Below are positions 14,693 to 15,592 of a stretch of 15,592 nucleotides of DNA, piece by piece. Position numbers and translations under genes: made by a program. The notes beneath the pieces were generated by a model. That model saw nothing but the letters and a program-made list of their open reading frames with translations. It did not search any database and was not told the DNA's origin. Each line of letters starts with the position of its first letter. The first letter of the stretch is position 1. The DNA comes from an uncultured Ruminococcus sp. (GTDB taxonomy: Bacteria; Bacillota; Clostridia; Oscillospirales; Ruminococcaceae), in contig NZ_CAMHRZ010000054.1 in the NCBI RefSeq assembly GCF_946187255.1, positions 1-15,592 of the forward strand. Reading direction: 5' to 3'.

Positions 14693-15560
14693 TTTAAAGG
14701 CGATGCGCTATCTGGCGGTTCAGCAGGAACCAGCGCAGCTATACATCTTCCTTACTACGATTATGGTAGAGACAGTCTTTATCTCAATGCTAACGGCACA
14801 GGCTGGACAAATGCGGCAGGCACCGAGGGTGAAACGGCGATTAGCGCAAGTGCGGAAAGGCAGTCGCTGAATGCATATAAACACGTTGTTCTTGAAGCAA
14901 TTACAGCAAAACTTACATATCATTAAGCCGTCCCCGCGACCTGTACAACAAGCGGCACGGAAGCATACTGGACTGATGAAAACGGCACAACGCAGATCGA
15001 AGCGCCCGCTGTTCTCCCCGCAACAGGTCACACCTACAATTCACCCATCTGGTCATGGGTTAAGAAAAACGGCGAGTATACCGTTTCCGTTAAGTTCAAG
15101 TGCCCGAAATGCGGTGATATCGTAGATGCCGATACAGAGCCCACACTGACCGAGACCGACAACGGCAGCGGCGTAAAAACTTACACTGCTTCTATTACTT
15201 ACGAAGGTCAGGAATACACAAGCACAAGGGACTAACAGATAGGTTATAATATTACGATCGACAACGATACGAATTATTATAATTATGGCGAGCAGATAAA
15301 GGCAGTTGCTCCCACATACAAGGACGGTCTGTGTTTTGCCGGCTGGTATGAGGGCGACACTTTGTTCAGCGCAACACCGACGTACTACTTCTATGCCACT
15401 CGAGATATGGAAATCAGAGCAGAGTATGATAATGAAGCAGTTGCGGCACAGCCTGTATACACTTTGAATGTTTCTGAAAGAACAAAACTTGCGGACAACA
15501 AGCAGAAAGTATCCTTCACTGTTGACTGGGATCTCCCCGATGGCTGTACTCTTGTCAATG
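14693..15560 (+). pseudogene. Remnant of a repeat-rich surface protein with two in-frame TAA stops and no start
   Basis: One frame reads as plausible protein from about 14693 to the adapter, but it has no start codon and is broken by TAA at 14924-14926 and 15233-15235. No frame shift is needed. Between the stops it reads AVPATCTTSGTEAYWTDENG, then LPATGHTY, a CPKCG pair and YTASITYEGQEYTS. These are like the small extracellular repeats of clostridial cell-surface proteins. After the second stop, FAGWYEGDTLFSATPTYYFY followed by MEIRAEY resembles a Listeria-Bacteroides (InlB B/Flg_new) repeat. Each stop could come from one substitution in a Lys, Glu or Gln codon. It starts directly behind the preceding gene without promoter or ribosome site. 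It may be a decayed gene, a wrongly joined read, or error at a contig end. The 5' boundary is approximate. Confidence 0.7.
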
Positions 15561-15590
15561 AGATCGGAAGAGCGTCGTGTAGGGAAAGAG
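15561..15590. other. Illumina TruSeq adapter read-through (not genomic)
   Basis: Thirty bases beginning AGATCGGAAGAGCGTCGTGT match the reverse complement of the TruSeq universal (read 1) adapter; only the last two bases of the window (GG) differ from its continuation. This is library sequence left on the contig end. The residues it would encode should be ignored. Confidence 0.97.
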
Positions 15591-15592
15591 GG

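Noticed and set aside
14871..15125. 84-codon open frame in the tail region
   Set aside because: It is out of frame with the recognisable surface-protein remnant and shows no motif or ribosome site.
14924..15235. Reassignment of TAA as a sense codon
   Set aside because: Several clear genes in the window end in TAA at sensible places (the desulfurase, trpC's upstream neighbour trpGD, trpA, the activase partner), so recoding is not credible; decay or error is simpler.
1..15592. CRISPR arrays, tRNA or rRNA genes, insertion sequences, attachment sites
   Set aside because: None was found on reading; the only repeats noticed are short hairpins and the tRNA-binding leader.

Overview
This looks like a stretch of a gut-type Firmicute (Clostridia), most likely Ruminococcus or a close Oscillospiraceae relative. 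The evidence is a tRNA(Trp)-type T-box leader, strong AGGAGG-type ribosome binding sites, consensus sigma-A promoters with 17-base spacers, and clostridial-looking Trp enzymes. The genus is an inference. The window begins inside a gene and ends in a sequencing adapter, so it is probably a draft or metagenomic contig.

Layout. (1) Bases 1-2157, plus strand: the 3' part of a NifS/IscS-type cysteine desulfurase, mnmA (tRNA 2-thiouridylase) and an unrecognised 112-residue protein joined to mnmA by an ATGA overlap. The desulfurase plausibly feeds sulfur to MnmA. (2) Bases 2161-8781, minus strand: a compact tryptophan operon, trpE - trpGD fusion - trpC - small AroQ/PchB-like chorismate mutase - trpB - trpA. 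It converges on group 1 at a shared hairpin terminator. Its promoter and T-box leader (specifier UGG) lie at 8438-8781. No trpF is present; the chorismate-mutase-like gene sits where trpF is often found. (3) Bases 8854-10294, plus strand: a divergent promoter, an AI-2E-family (PerM-like) membrane protein and a hairpin terminator. (4) Bases 10328-14687, plus strand: a promoter followed by two genes that look like the two parts of a large 2-hydroxyacyl-CoA-dehydratase activase-like protein. The first (987 aa) carries two tandem ASKHA/BadF-type modules, a Cys cluster and a DUF2229-like region. The second (423 aa) is the C-terminal part. A perfect 10-bp hairpin lies between them. (5) Bases 14693-15560: a start-less coding remnant of a repeat-containing surface protein, interrupted by two in-frame TAA codons. 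(6) Bases 15561-15590: an exact Illumina TruSeq adapter sequence.

How the genes work together. The trp enzymes convert chorismate to tryptophan except for the TrpF step, and the whole set, including the chorismate-consuming mutase, would be induced when uncharged tRNA(Trp) accumulates. The activase pair resembles ATP-driven iron-sulfur electron-injection systems, but its substrate cannot be read from the sequence.

The points most worth a second look are the chorismate-mutase/PchB-like gene in place of trpF, the split tandem-activase pair with its intergenic hairpin, and the quality and origin of the last 900 bases.
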